This document shows positions 8,983-16,575 of a DNA stretch of 64,000 bases, piece by piece. The position numbers and the translations under genes are program-made. The stretch is from CAZSDW01 sp964605705 (GTDB lineage: Bacteria > Fidelibacterota > UBA2242), in NCBI GenBank assembly GCA_964605705.1, contig CAZSDW010000005.1, forward strand, positions 53,827 to 117,826, read 5' to 3'. The notes beneath the pieces were generated by a model. That model worked only from the letters and a program-made list of their open reading frames with translations, was not told the origin of the DNA and ran no database searches. Numbering within the stretch: the stretch's first letter is position 1; the number at the start of each line of letters is the position of its first letter.

Positions 8983-9009
8983 TTAAGTACCGCTTTATCT
9001 GTCCGATAA
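8983..9009 (+). promoter_or_regulatory. Sigma-28 promoter of flagellin 2
   Basis: TCCGATAA (9002-9009) fits GCCGATAA at 7 of 8 positions. Fifteen bases upstream is TTAA (8983-8986), one base from TAAA. The box-to-ATG distance (107 bases) is slightly longer than for flagellin 1 (81 bases). Confidence 0.75.
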
Positions 9010-9082
9010 TATGAGTAGAGATTTTTGAAATGGGTGTCGTTAGTACGAAGTAAACCATTTAAAAATTAAAGTTCAATTTAAC

Positions 9083-9110
9083 GGCAAGGATGCCAAAAAA
9101 CACAAAGGAG
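9083..9110 (+). promoter_or_regulatory. CsrA-type hairpin plus GGA Shine-Dalgarno in flagellin 2 leader
   Basis: GGCAAGGATGCC (9083-9094) is identical to the flagellin 1 element, and AAAGGAG (9104-9110) follows at the same spacing. The bases around the two elements differ between the genes (for example in the linker), while the hairpin and the Shine-Dalgarno are unchanged. This suggests conservation for function. Confidence 0.65.
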
Positions 9111-9116
9111 TGAATC

Positions 9117-9935
9117 ATGAGTTTAACACAAGTTGCAACCAACACTGATGCGAATCTGGCTTTTCACGCAATTCAGAAAATCAACAATCACCTTGCTGAT
9201 ATTCAGTTGCGTATGGCAAGTGGAAAAAAGATCAATTCCACAGAAGATGATCCGGCGGGATATCATCTGGCTCGCGGTTTGGAAAGACGGGGGAGAGGTC
9301 TGGAAGTTGCCTTGTCCAATGTAACCAGCGCCAAAAGCATTTTAAACATTGCTGAAGGCGGCTATCAGAACATCATGGACATATTGCAGGTGATGAAGGA
9401 AAAAGCCACCCAGGCGGCTGACCAGTCTCTGAACAGCACCCAGAGAACGGCAATTAATGATCAGGTAAGCGCCCTGATTTCAGAAGTAGGCGACATTGTT
9501 ACAGAAACCACCTTTAATGGTGATGGATTGATCGATGGCGGCTATTCCGGTGCATTCCAGGTCGGTGAAGATGCTTCTAACACACTGACGGTTACTTTAA
9601 GCAGTGCATCAGCTGCCAGTCTTTCGGTAAATGCGGTTGATGTCTCAACGGCATCAAACGCCAGCTCGGCGATCACAACTCTGGACACGGCAATCGATAC
9701 ATTATCCGGTAAGGTCCAGGATATCGGCGAGTACAAAGCCCGGCTGTCCTTTAAGGAAAATACGCTGTCCGTCGCAATTACCAACACAGAGGCTGTGAAG
9801 AGTAACATTGAAGATGCGGATCTGATTAAAGAACAAATGGATCTGGTTAAATATCAGATTCTGCAACAGACTGCATCGGTTGCCTTTACTCAGGCAAATT
9901 CGGCACCCCAACTTGTCCTGCAGTTAATGGGATAA
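9117..9935 (+). CDS. Flagellin 2 (D0/D1-only, short)
   Basis: 272 aa, exactly the length of flagellin 1 and collinear with it. It shares the RMASGKKINSTEDDPAGY signature, the NIEDADL motif, the Ser/Ala/Thr-rich centre and the unusual LQLMG end. Differences are spread along the whole length (for example NTDANLAF versus NIDAQLAF near the start, and KYQILQQTASVAFTQAN near the end), so the duplication is not very recent. It has its own sigma-28 promoter, CsrA-type leader and terminator, so the two filament proteins can be expressed independently. Confidence 0.95.
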   Translation: MSLTQVATNTDANLAFHAIQKINNHLADIQLRMASGKKINSTEDDPAGYHLARGLERRGRGLEVALSNVTSAKSILNIAEGGYQNIMDILQVMKEKATQAADQSLNSTQRTAINDQVSALISEVGDIVTETTFNGDGLIDGGYSGAFQVGEDASNTLTVTLSSASAASLSVNAVDVSTASNASSAITTLDTAIDTLSGKVQDIGEYKARLSFKENTLSVAITNTEAVKSNIEDADLIKEQMDLVKYQILQQTASVAFTQANSAPQLVLQLMG

Positions 9936-9951
9936 GGGAACTTCGTATGTG

Positions 9952-9992
9952 ATGCGGGGGTAGGAAAAATATTCCGTGCCCCCGCATTTTTT
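9952..9992 (+). terminator. Rho-independent terminator after flagellin 2
   Basis: ATGCGGGGG (9952-9960) pairs perfectly with CCCCCGCAT (9979-9987), followed by a run of six T. It is a strong GC stem 17 bases after the stop. Confidence 0.9.
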
Positions 9993-10156
9993 GAAATTTT
10001 GATTAGATTCAGATAAAACCGTAATAATTGTATCAACGGGATAAGGCTTCGGATCAGTTGGTACGATATTTGAAATCTTGAATGGAGTGGAAAGTGGACC
10101 TTAAATTACTTATGAAGGCAGATTTAAGAATAAAATTAATTAAACAGGATTAAAAA

Positions 10157-11638
10157 ATGTCAATCGATATCACCTCGATTTACGAATCCAGTTACTCTAT
10201 TGAATCAATGGTTGAACAGTACATGATGATTGAAGAGCAGCCAAAGATCGAACTGGAAGAAAAAAAGGAAGACCTGTATAGTAAAAAAAGTGTCCTGACT
10301 GAACTCTATTCAAAGTTGTCGTCATTAAAAACTGCTGCAGAAGGACTTGCTGATCCCCTCAGGGATTGTTTTGCTGCCAAAAAAGCGATTAGTAGCGATA
10401 TTGAAAAATTTACCTTGTCGTCTTCTGCCGGTGCTGAATTGGGAAACCATTCCCTGGCAGTCGAACGATTAGCATCTGCTGATACTCGAGTTTCCAAGCA
10501 ATTAACCAATACCGATACAACATTCAGTACGATAACTACTGACCAGACGTTTTCGATAGAGGTTGCTCATCCTACGGAAGAGGATCCCGATAATCGGATC
10601 ACGATTGATGTCACAATCAGTGCCGATACTTTTCAGAATGAAAATGACCAGGTACTGGCAGATATTTGTGACAATCTGAATATGGCAATGAGTAATGCCG
10701 TGCTGGCTGGAACCATTTCCAGCTCAGAGCGAGTTCAAGCATCGATAGTCAATGAGTATTCAGGTGTATCCAGATTAATTTTCAGAAGTATGAGCTCCGG
10801 ATATGACAACCGGATGGAAATGACTGACAGTACGGATAATTTATTGTCTGCTTTGGAAATTAATCAGAATGCCCTTGCCTCAGGTGCCAGTGGCGGTTAT
10901 ATGACCGAAATTGGTAGCTCGGCAACGAACAGTCTGCTCAATTCAAAATTCACTGTAGATGGATTGACACTTTACCGTAATGAGAATGTCGTCAGTGATG
11001 TTCTTGAAGGTGTGACAATTACTCTTCTGGATACTTTCAGCACTATGGAAAATATGACGATCAGTGCCGATACCGCGACCGTCAAGGATGATGTCAGAGA
11101 ATTCCTGGATGTATATAATGATGTGATGCAGTGCGTTCGGGACGCCACTGGCATCAATTCGGAATCCGGGAACAGTGGTCAGTTGTCTATGGATGGTAAT
11201 TACATGTCCATGAAATCTGATCTGAGGAGCATTATTCTATCTACTGTGGATGGTGTTTTGAATACGGACTTTTCAACGATGTTCAGTATTGGTATTGAAG
11301 CGAACAGTATTGGTATGTTATCAATCAAAGACGCGAGTAAATTCTCAGATGCCCTGGAAACAGGTACGACAAATGTATCCGATATTTTCAATACGGAGAC
11401 CAACGGTATCGTTGATCAACTGAAAGATTATATTGACAGGTACATCGGCGCTGAAGGTAAAATATTTGACAGCAAAAGCATCATTGATAGTCGGGTGAGT
11501 TATCTTGACAATCGCATTGATAGTCTTGAAGACTTGCTTGATGAGAGAGAAGCTCAGCTCAGAAAAGAGTTACTCCAGTTACAAGAAGCTATGGCGTTAT
11601 TGGGTGGTCAGCAAAGTTTTCTGCAGCCTTTTAGCTAG
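10157..11638 (+). CDS. fliD: Flagellar hook-associated protein 2 (filament cap) FliD
   Basis: 493 aa, normal length. FliD forms the cap under which flagellin subunits polymerise. The N-terminal FliD_N pattern (SIESMVEQYMMIEEQPKIELEEKKEDLYSKK) is an amphipathic coil, the middle has the FliD repeat VVSDVLEGVTITLLDT, and the C-terminal 90 residues are a coiled coil (RVSYLDNRIDSLEDLLDEREAQLRKEL) ending QQSFLQPFS. A CAGGA-like ribosome site precedes the ATG. First gene of an apparent fliD-fliT-like-flgM-like operon. No convincing sigma-28 box was found upstream. Confidence 0.92.
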   Translation: MSIDITSIYESSYSIESMVEQYMMIEEQPKIELEEKKEDLYSKKSVLTELYSKLSSLKTAAEGLADPLRDCFAAKKAISSDIEKFTLSSSAGAELGNHSLAVERLASADTRVSKQLTNTDTTFSTITTDQTFSIEVAHPTEEDPDNRITIDVTISADTFQNENDQVLADICDNLNMAMSNAVLAGTISSSERVQASIVNEYSGVSRLIFRSMSSGYDNRMEMTDSTDNLLSALEINQNALASGASGGYMTEIGSSATNSLLNSKFTVDGLTLYRNENVVSDVLEGVTITLLDTFSTMENMTISADTATVKDDVREFLDVYNDVMQCVRDATGINSESGNSGQLSMDGNYMSMKSDLRSIILSTVDGVLNTDFSTMFSIGIEANSIGMLSIKDASKFSDALETGTTNVSDIFNTETNGIVDQLKDYIDRYIGAEGKIFDSKSIIDSRVSYLDNRIDSLEDLLDEREAQLRKELLQLQEAMALLGGQQSFLQPFS

Positions 11639-11654
11639 AGGAATGTGAAGACGG

Positions 11655-12107
11655 ATGAATAAATATGTATCTCAACCGGACCATAGCAGCAGCAATATTC
11701 ACGATCCAAACAATACTATTCGGATTCTGCTCACCGATGAATTAGAACTTTTCCGAAATTTGTTTAAGGAGACGAACCAATTTATCAACCAGATGGACAG
11801 TCTGTCAGTAGAATCGGTTATGAACCTGCTGAATTCCAGGCAAGAATGGATCGAAGAATTGTTGTTGATAGAAAACAGACGTAAGTTGACTGGTACGCGG
11901 ATCGACGATCAGAAAGTAATTAAGGAAATCACCAGTATTGCAAATTCCTTGATTGAAATTGATGCTCAACTGTTGGATATTCTCAGAAACAAAAAACAAA
12001 AAATAATTAAAGATTTGAGTGAAATATCCGATAAAAGAAATAGGAGCAGAAATAATCGGGATGTCAAATTTCATCAGAAGTCAATCATAGATATTATCCG
12101 GGAGTAA
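11655..12107 (+). CDS. FliT/FlgN-like flagellar chaperone
   Basis: 150 aa, almost entirely helical and charged, with long amphipathic helices at about 25-65, 75-100 and 105-125. The sequence alone gives no diagnostic motif. Size, helical character and position immediately after fliD match FliT (FliD chaperone) or FlgN (FlgK/FlgL chaperone). It is 16 bases after fliD and 6 bases before the FlgM-like gene, with GAGGAATGTGAAG upstream as ribosome site. FliT is the likelier of the two by context; a general coiled-coil protein cannot be excluded. Confidence 0.55.
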   Translation: MNKYVSQPDHSSSNIHDPNNTIRILLTDELELFRNLFKETNQFINQMDSLSVESVMNLLNSRQEWIEELLLIENRRKLTGTRIDDQKVIKEITSIANSLIEIDAQLLDILRNKKQKIIKDLSEISDKRNRSRNNRDVKFHQKSIIDIIRE

Positions 12108-12113
12108 AAACCA

Positions 12114-12620
12114 ATGGTGCCTATAAACGATGTTTCGGATCGCCCTTTTTATATTAATGATCCACGGAATCCGGAAGCGACTGAGAAATCAGTCGGGAAT
12201 CAGATCCGGAATTCAGGCAAACTGAAAGAATCGACTACATCCGGAAACTGCCAGGATCGTGTTGAATTATCGGATTATACCCGGAACAATATGAGGAAAT
12301 CGGTTAATCTCGATCCATATATTGATCTGCTTAAGAAGGCACCGGTTCTCCGGGAAAAAGATCTTGAAAAGATAAAATCGCGAATGGTATCCGGATTTTA
12401 TCAAAAGCCCGAAGTTGTGGATAAAATTCTGGATACCATTATCCAGACTGCCGGATCAATCGTTGGAAATGCAGATACCGGCATGACCCAATCAGCCCAG
12501 TCTTCGGTCGGGTCATCTTCTGATATGATAGAGGATATCCAGAAAAAAATCCAGGGGGATTTTTACAATTCCGATGAAGTCCTGAATAAGATTGTCGATC
12601 GTATAATTGATGAAGAATAA
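12114..12620 (+). CDS. FlgM-like anti-sigma-28 candidate with duplicated C-terminal motif
   Basis: 168 aa, about 1.7 times a normal FlgM. Residues 48-110 follow the FlgM pattern: DRVELSDYTR (compare the 'D.V.LS..A' motif), then VLREKDLEKIKSRMVSGFYQKPEVVDKIL, which matches 'VRE.KV..IK..I..G.Y.VD...IA..LL'. A second ungapped copy of the 26-residue motif is at 140-165 (EDIQKKIQGDFYNSDEV). FlgM holds FliA inactive until the hook is finished. Last gene of the fliD operon, with GGGAGT as ribosome site, and the flagellins nearby carry sigma-28 promoters. The family assignment is from pattern only. Confidence 0.6.
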   Translation: MVPINDVSDRPFYINDPRNPEATEKSVGNQIRNSGKLKESTTSGNCQDRVELSDYTRNNMRKSVNLDPYIDLLKKAPVLREKDLEKIKSRMVSGFYQKPEVVDKILDTIIQTAGSIVGNADTGMTQSAQSSVGSSSDMIEDIQKKIQGDFYNSDEVLNKIVDRIIDEE

Positions 12621-12652
12621 AGTTACAAAGTAGTACCACATCATACCTCACA

Positions 12653-12691
12653 AACGGAAAATATTTCTCTTTACGGGAAATATTTTCCGTT
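12653..12691 (+). terminator. 15-bp perfect hairpin after FlgM-like gene
   Basis: AACGGAAAATATTTC (12653-12667) pairs perfectly with GAAATATTTTCCGTT (12677-12691) around 9 bases. There is no T run after it, so it may be a weak terminator or an mRNA 3'-end stabiliser. Confidence 0.6.
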
Positions 12692-12772
12692 ACATTCTAC
12701 CGATAACTCAACGTCAATTTTTATCATTGTGCTGGATATATACGAGCAGAATTCTAATAATATATGTACTGC

Positions 12773-12787
12773 TGGCATAGAATTTGA
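12773..12787 (+). promoter_or_regulatory. Weak sigma-54-like -24/-12 site
   Basis: TGGCAT, then TTGA with the -24 and -12 elements at the right distance. The invariant GC at -12 is GA. It is 195 bases before the PAS kinase. Could be chance in this AT-rich region. Confidence 0.25.
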
Positions 12788-12981
12788 CATACTTTGAATT
12801 AAAAACGGTTTTGGTTTTTGTATTAGTAAAAGCAATTATGAATTGATTTTGTTTACGGATTCAATTTCAACAGTTTGGGGAGTGAAGAAAACTCGGGAAT
12901 ATTCAAAAAAAATTGTATTTGACTTTGACGAATTTTATTGATAATGTGATTTAAGAAACTTTATTTAAATCGAAAATTGTG

Positions 12982-14508
12982 ATGGAAGAACCAATTTTAT
13001 CAGAAATGGAACGTCAAGGTAGAATGAGGAACTTTGAATTTATGACAGATTCAGAAATGTCAGTTTCAGAAGAGCTGGGTGAAATTAGCCAGGATACCAT
13101 TCAAAATATTTCCGAGCCAGCGATGTTATTTAACCGGTGTAATGGAGTGATATGTTATAATCAAGCCGCCAGCAATATTATCGACTGTTTTGATTTAGAA
13201 AAATATTCTGAGATCCGGGAACTGTCCAAAGACACCAATAAGGAGTATGTTCAAAAATTATTTGAGAACAAAACCGATCAGTTTCTTGACCCGAGTAAGA
13301 AACAAGTCGATCAAAAAATAGTGCTGAGCACTCCGCTATCAGTCAAACTGTATAAGATTGATAATGATAATTATATCGGCTACGATTTTTTCAAACTATC
13401 ATCGTCTCTGGATAGCGATTCGATGATGAATATCCTGGATCAGGTTACCGATTTTATCATTATTACCGATGATTTGAAAAATATCGTTTATATAAATAAA
13501 TCGGGACTGAAACTTCTGGGTTATACCGAAGAAAATATTGATGAGATTCAGTTTTCGAAAATACTGGAAAATAGCAATGGTAATATTTTATCGAATATAA
13601 TAAAAGACAATAAGATAGAATATTTTCTCGTCCACAAGAACGGCAATCATATTCCGGTTTGTACCAATTTTATTTTCCATTCCTGGAGTAATAAACTGTT
13701 TATCTGGTGTTATGGTACCAGAAAAGACACCCTGCAATTAACCCTGGATAATGAAGATGTGCTTTTACACCAACATCAGCGTCTGGAAGCCATCGGTACC
13801 ATTGCCAGTGGAATAGCCCATGAGATAAACAATCCTCTGACGGGTATCATTAATTATGCCCAATTAATTAAAGACAAGATTCAGGATGAACACATCAAGG
13901 AGTATGCCTACAGTATCATCACCGAGGGACAACGGGTCGGGAATATTGTACAAAACCTCCTCGAGTTTTCCAGGCACTGTGTCGAAAAGTTCAAGGGAGT
14001 CATTTTAGGCGATGTTCTTGATTCGACATTGGCGTTGATGAGTTCGGCTTTTCGCAAGAGTTATATTACCGTGAATACTAATTATTCCGATAATCTTCCG
14101 ATTATGTATTGCAAGCCTCAGCAGATTCAACAGGTTTTTATTAATTTACTGACGAATGCTCAAAATGCCCTGAATAAGCGCTTTGAGTCTTATGATGATA
14201 ACAAAGTCATTAATATTGAAATAAAGAAAGTCAAACATAATAAAAGGAGCTATCTGAAAATAACGTTTGAAGATTACGGGATTGGAATTCCATCGTATAA
14301 TATGCAATCTATTTTCAAGCCTTGGTTTACGACTTGTATATCGGAAGGTGGAACCGGATTGGGATTACCGGTGAGCCTGAATATTATAAACCAACATCAG
14401 GGATTTCTAAAAGTGAGAAGCGAAGAGGGAAAATATACACAGTTTATGGTGTATTTACCCGAGAAACAAACCGATGCGGTATTTTGCTCCGGTAATCTGA
14501 AGGATTAA
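12982..14508 (+). CDS. Cytoplasmic PAS-domain sensor histidine kinase
   Basis: 508 aa, no membrane helices. A PAS domain occupies about residues 150-255 (MNILDQVTDFIIITDD, then LLGYTEENI). HisKA has IAHEINNPLTGIINY with the phospho-accepting His near 280. HATPase_c has the N box NLLTNAQNAL, DYGIGIP and GTGLGLP. This is the NtrB-like HEINNPL subclass. A GTG at 12979 sits directly before this ATG; neither has a clear ribosome site. It is followed 33 bases later by a receiver-pseudokinase-receiver protein and then a hybrid kinase, probably one signalling operon next to the flagellar genes. Confidence 0.9.
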   Translation: MEEPILSEMERQGRMRNFEFMTDSEMSVSEELGEISQDTIQNISEPAMLFNRCNGVICYNQAASNIIDCFDLEKYSEIRELSKDTNKEYVQKLFENKTDQFLDPSKKQVDQKIVLSTPLSVKLYKIDNDNYIGYDFFKLSSSLDSDSMMNILDQVTDFIIITDDLKNIVYINKSGLKLLGYTEENIDEIQFSKILENSNGNILSNIIKDNKIEYFLVHKNGNHIPVCTNFIFHSWSNKLFIWCYGTRKDTLQLTLDNEDVLLHQHQRLEAIGTIASGIAHEINNPLTGIINYAQLIKDKIQDEHIKEYAYSIITEGQRVGNIVQNLLEFSRHCVEKFKGVILGDVLDSTLALMSSAFRKSYITVNTNYSDNLPIMYCKPQQIQQVFINLLTNAQNALNKRFESYDDNKVINIEIKKVKHNKRSYLKITFEDYGIGIPSYNMQSIFKPWFTTCISEGGTGLGLPVSLNIINQHQGFLKVRSEEGKYTQFMVYLPEKQTDAVFCSGNLKD

Positions 14509-14541
14509 GCTTAAAAAAAGAATATATAAAATCTGGGTGAT

Positions 14542-16542
14542 ATGGCACGAATCCTGATCATCGATGATGAGCAAAGTATTCGGCTAAGTCTGTCGGAATT
14601 GTTGTCAGACACTGGCTATGAAGTCTTTACGGCGGCTGATTGCGATAGCGCTTTGAAATATGTCAAAAAATTCGAATTTGATGTTATCATAACCGATATC
14701 ATCATTCCGAAGATGGATGGCATTACTTTGGTCAAGAAAATTCTTGAAATCCAACCGGGAACAGAAGTTATTTTTATATCGGGAGAACCGAATCTGTCCA
14801 CGGCTTCTGCCGCTATTCGCATTGGGGCGTTTGATTACCTGGCAAAACCGATTCCTTTCGATATTCTTCGGAGAACCGTTGCCCGAGCTATCAATGTTAA
14901 ACAATTATCGGATGAAAAGAAACGCCTCGAGATTGAAAACCAGCAGTATCGAAACCATTTGGAAAGACTGGTTAAAAAAAGAACCAAAAAACTCTCCGAC
15001 ACAAACAAGATATTGCGATATACAATCAAACAAAAAACCAATGCGGAAAAAGAATTACAAAGCAGTCAGAAACAATTAGCGCTAATCATTGATAATCTGC
15101 CTGCCATGGTGGCTTATGTTGATTTCTCCGGGCATTATCGATTTGTCAATAAAGCCTATTCCGATTATTTTCAAGTACCCCAACAAATTGACGGGAAAAT
15201 AAAGATTACCGATGTATTAGGAAAAAACAATTATAAAAAGATTAAACCATATATAGACAAGGTATTGACTGGAGCGAAAGTAAAGTTCGATGATGAAATC
15301 AACTCAAAGAGCGGTGAAAAATGCCATTTCCATATTGAATACATTCCGCAATTCGATGAATTTGGAAAAGTGGTGGCTTATTTCATTTTAAGACAGGATA
15401 TGACAAAATATTATGTAACGAGAGATGCAGCCTTCCAGGTGGAACGGTATAAATCCTTATCGAATATGGCAAGCGGTATCGCCAACGAATATAATAATAT
15501 GTTGACGGTTTGCTTGGGAAATATAACACTCACTAAAAATGAAAATCATGTTACGCCGATTGTTTATAACCGGCTGCTCCAGATGGAAGACGCCGTCTAT
15601 AGTGCGAAAGAACTGACCCAGCAATTGTTTTCATTTACCCAGAGCGGGAGCTCATGGCGTGAAACGTTTCGCCTGTCCGACATGATCAACAATATCCTGA
15701 CATTTATTAAAAAGAAAGATGATATCAACTTTTTGGTTGACCTGAATGACGACGCAATTCAAATCAGGGTAAATATTAGCCAGATTATTCATGTGATCCA
15801 TACGATGGTAAATATACTGGTTGATAATGTACCATTGAAAGATACAATCCATTTATCCACGAAAAGTCTTTTGATCTCGAAAGCAGACTATTTGCCGCTC
15901 AAACGCGGTATGTATGTACAGATAAACATTTCCGCGAATTTGGAGAAATCACCTTCATCTTATGTCACCCAGATATTTTCTCCCTTCTCAAAATCAGATA
16001 ATATTAAAAATTCCATGCGAATGGTTGCCGTTTATTCGATTGTTCAGGATCATGACGGATATCTGTCCGTCGATGATCAAAACGGATCAGGGACAACATT
16101 TACCCTCTATTTACCGGTCAATCCATCAGATCATTATTCCGGATCGGTCCAAAAACACTTTAATGCGAAGGGTGATTATGCCATTGTCATGGATGATGAA
16201 GAAAATGTGGGGCATGTCATTTCGGATATGTTGAAATACCTTGGATTTGAAGTTACTCTTCTAAAAGAAGGAGATGCTGTCGTAAACAGTTATAAGAAAG
16301 CATTTCGCAACGGTCAATCTTTTGATGTGGTATTACTTGATCTGTTTATTCCCAACGGTATGGGGGCGAAAGAGACCAATCAAAAACTGCTGAAGATTGA
16401 CCCGAATATCAAATCCATCATAATGTCCGGTTTTCATGATGATCCAATTATGTCAAACTATACCGATTATGGCTTTGCCGGTTGTTTGTATAAGCCATTT
16501 GAGATTGACCAATTAGAAAACACAATATCAGAGATACTTTAA
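14542..16542 (+). CDS. Receiver-PAS-pseudokinase-receiver protein
   Basis: 666 aa. Residues 1-120 form a complete receiver (IDDE, phospho-acceptor D near 52 in IITDIIIPKMDG, Lys in AKPI). A coiled coil follows (about 120-175), then PAS (about 178-295). The HisKA-like helix reads GIANEYNN where active kinases read GIAHEFNN, so the phospho-accepting His is Asn near residue 315. The following ATPase-like region (about 400-525) lacks the N-box Asn pair and the DxGxG motif. A second receiver (about 540-666) has MDDEE, D near 600 in LLDLF, and YKPF. It should not autophosphorylate, and more likely receives phosphate from the neighbouring kinases or scaffolds them. Confidence 0.88.
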   Translation: MARILIIDDEQSIRLSLSELLSDTGYEVFTAADCDSALKYVKKFEFDVIITDIIIPKMDGITLVKKILEIQPGTEVIFISGEPNLSTASAAIRIGAFDYLAKPIPFDILRRTVARAINVKQLSDEKKRLEIENQQYRNHLERLVKKRTKKLSDTNKILRYTIKQKTNAEKELQSSQKQLALIIDNLPAMVAYVDFSGHYRFVNKAYSDYFQVPQQIDGKIKITDVLGKNNYKKIKPYIDKVLTGAKVKFDDEINSKSGEKCHFHIEYIPQFDEFGKVVAYFILRQDMTKYYVTRDAAFQVERYKSLSNMASGIANEYNNMLTVCLGNITLTKNENHVTPIVYNRLLQMEDAVYSAKELTQQLFSFTQSGSSWRETFRLSDMINNILTFIKKKDDINFLVDLNDDAIQIRVNISQIIHVIHTMVNILVDNVPLKDTIHLSTKSLLISKADYLPLKRGMYVQINISANLEKSPSSYVTQIFSPFSKSDNIKNSMRMVAVYSIVQDHDGYLSVDDQNGSGTTFTLYLPVNPSDHYSGSVQKHFNAKGDYAIVMDDEENVGHVISDMLKYLGFEVTLLKEGDAVVNSYKKAFRNGQSFDVVLLDLFIPNGMGAKETNQKLLKIDPNIKSIIMSGFHDDPIMSNYTDYGFAGCLYKPFEIDQLENTISEIL

Positions 16543-16575
16543 TATATCAAATATGATAAAACGGAAATAGTAGCA

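Larger units (their letters stand above)
8808..9116 (+). other. Intergenic region between HTH gene and flagellin 2
   Basis: 309 bases without a gene. Contents: a terminator at 8841-8866, an AT-rich stretch, a sigma-28 promoter at 8983-9009 and the CsrA-type leader at 9083-9110. Nothing else is recognised. Confidence 0.7.
12621..12978. other. Intergenic region before kinase cluster
   Basis: 358 AT-rich bases. Holds a long perfect hairpin (12653-12691), a sigma-28-like -10 box without a good -35 (12699-12706) and a weak sigma-54-like site (12773-12787). No gene seen. Confidence 0.6.

Noticed and set aside
10082..10153. 23-codon frame directly before fliD (ATG GAG TGG...)
   Set aside because: No ribosome site that sets it apart and no recognisable sequence; could be chance in AT-rich DNA.
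12699..12706. ACCGATAA, a sigma-28-like -10 box before the kinase cluster
   Set aside because: Fifteen bases upstream the sequence is ATAT, not TAAA, and the arm of a long hairpin covers it; not enough to call a promoter.
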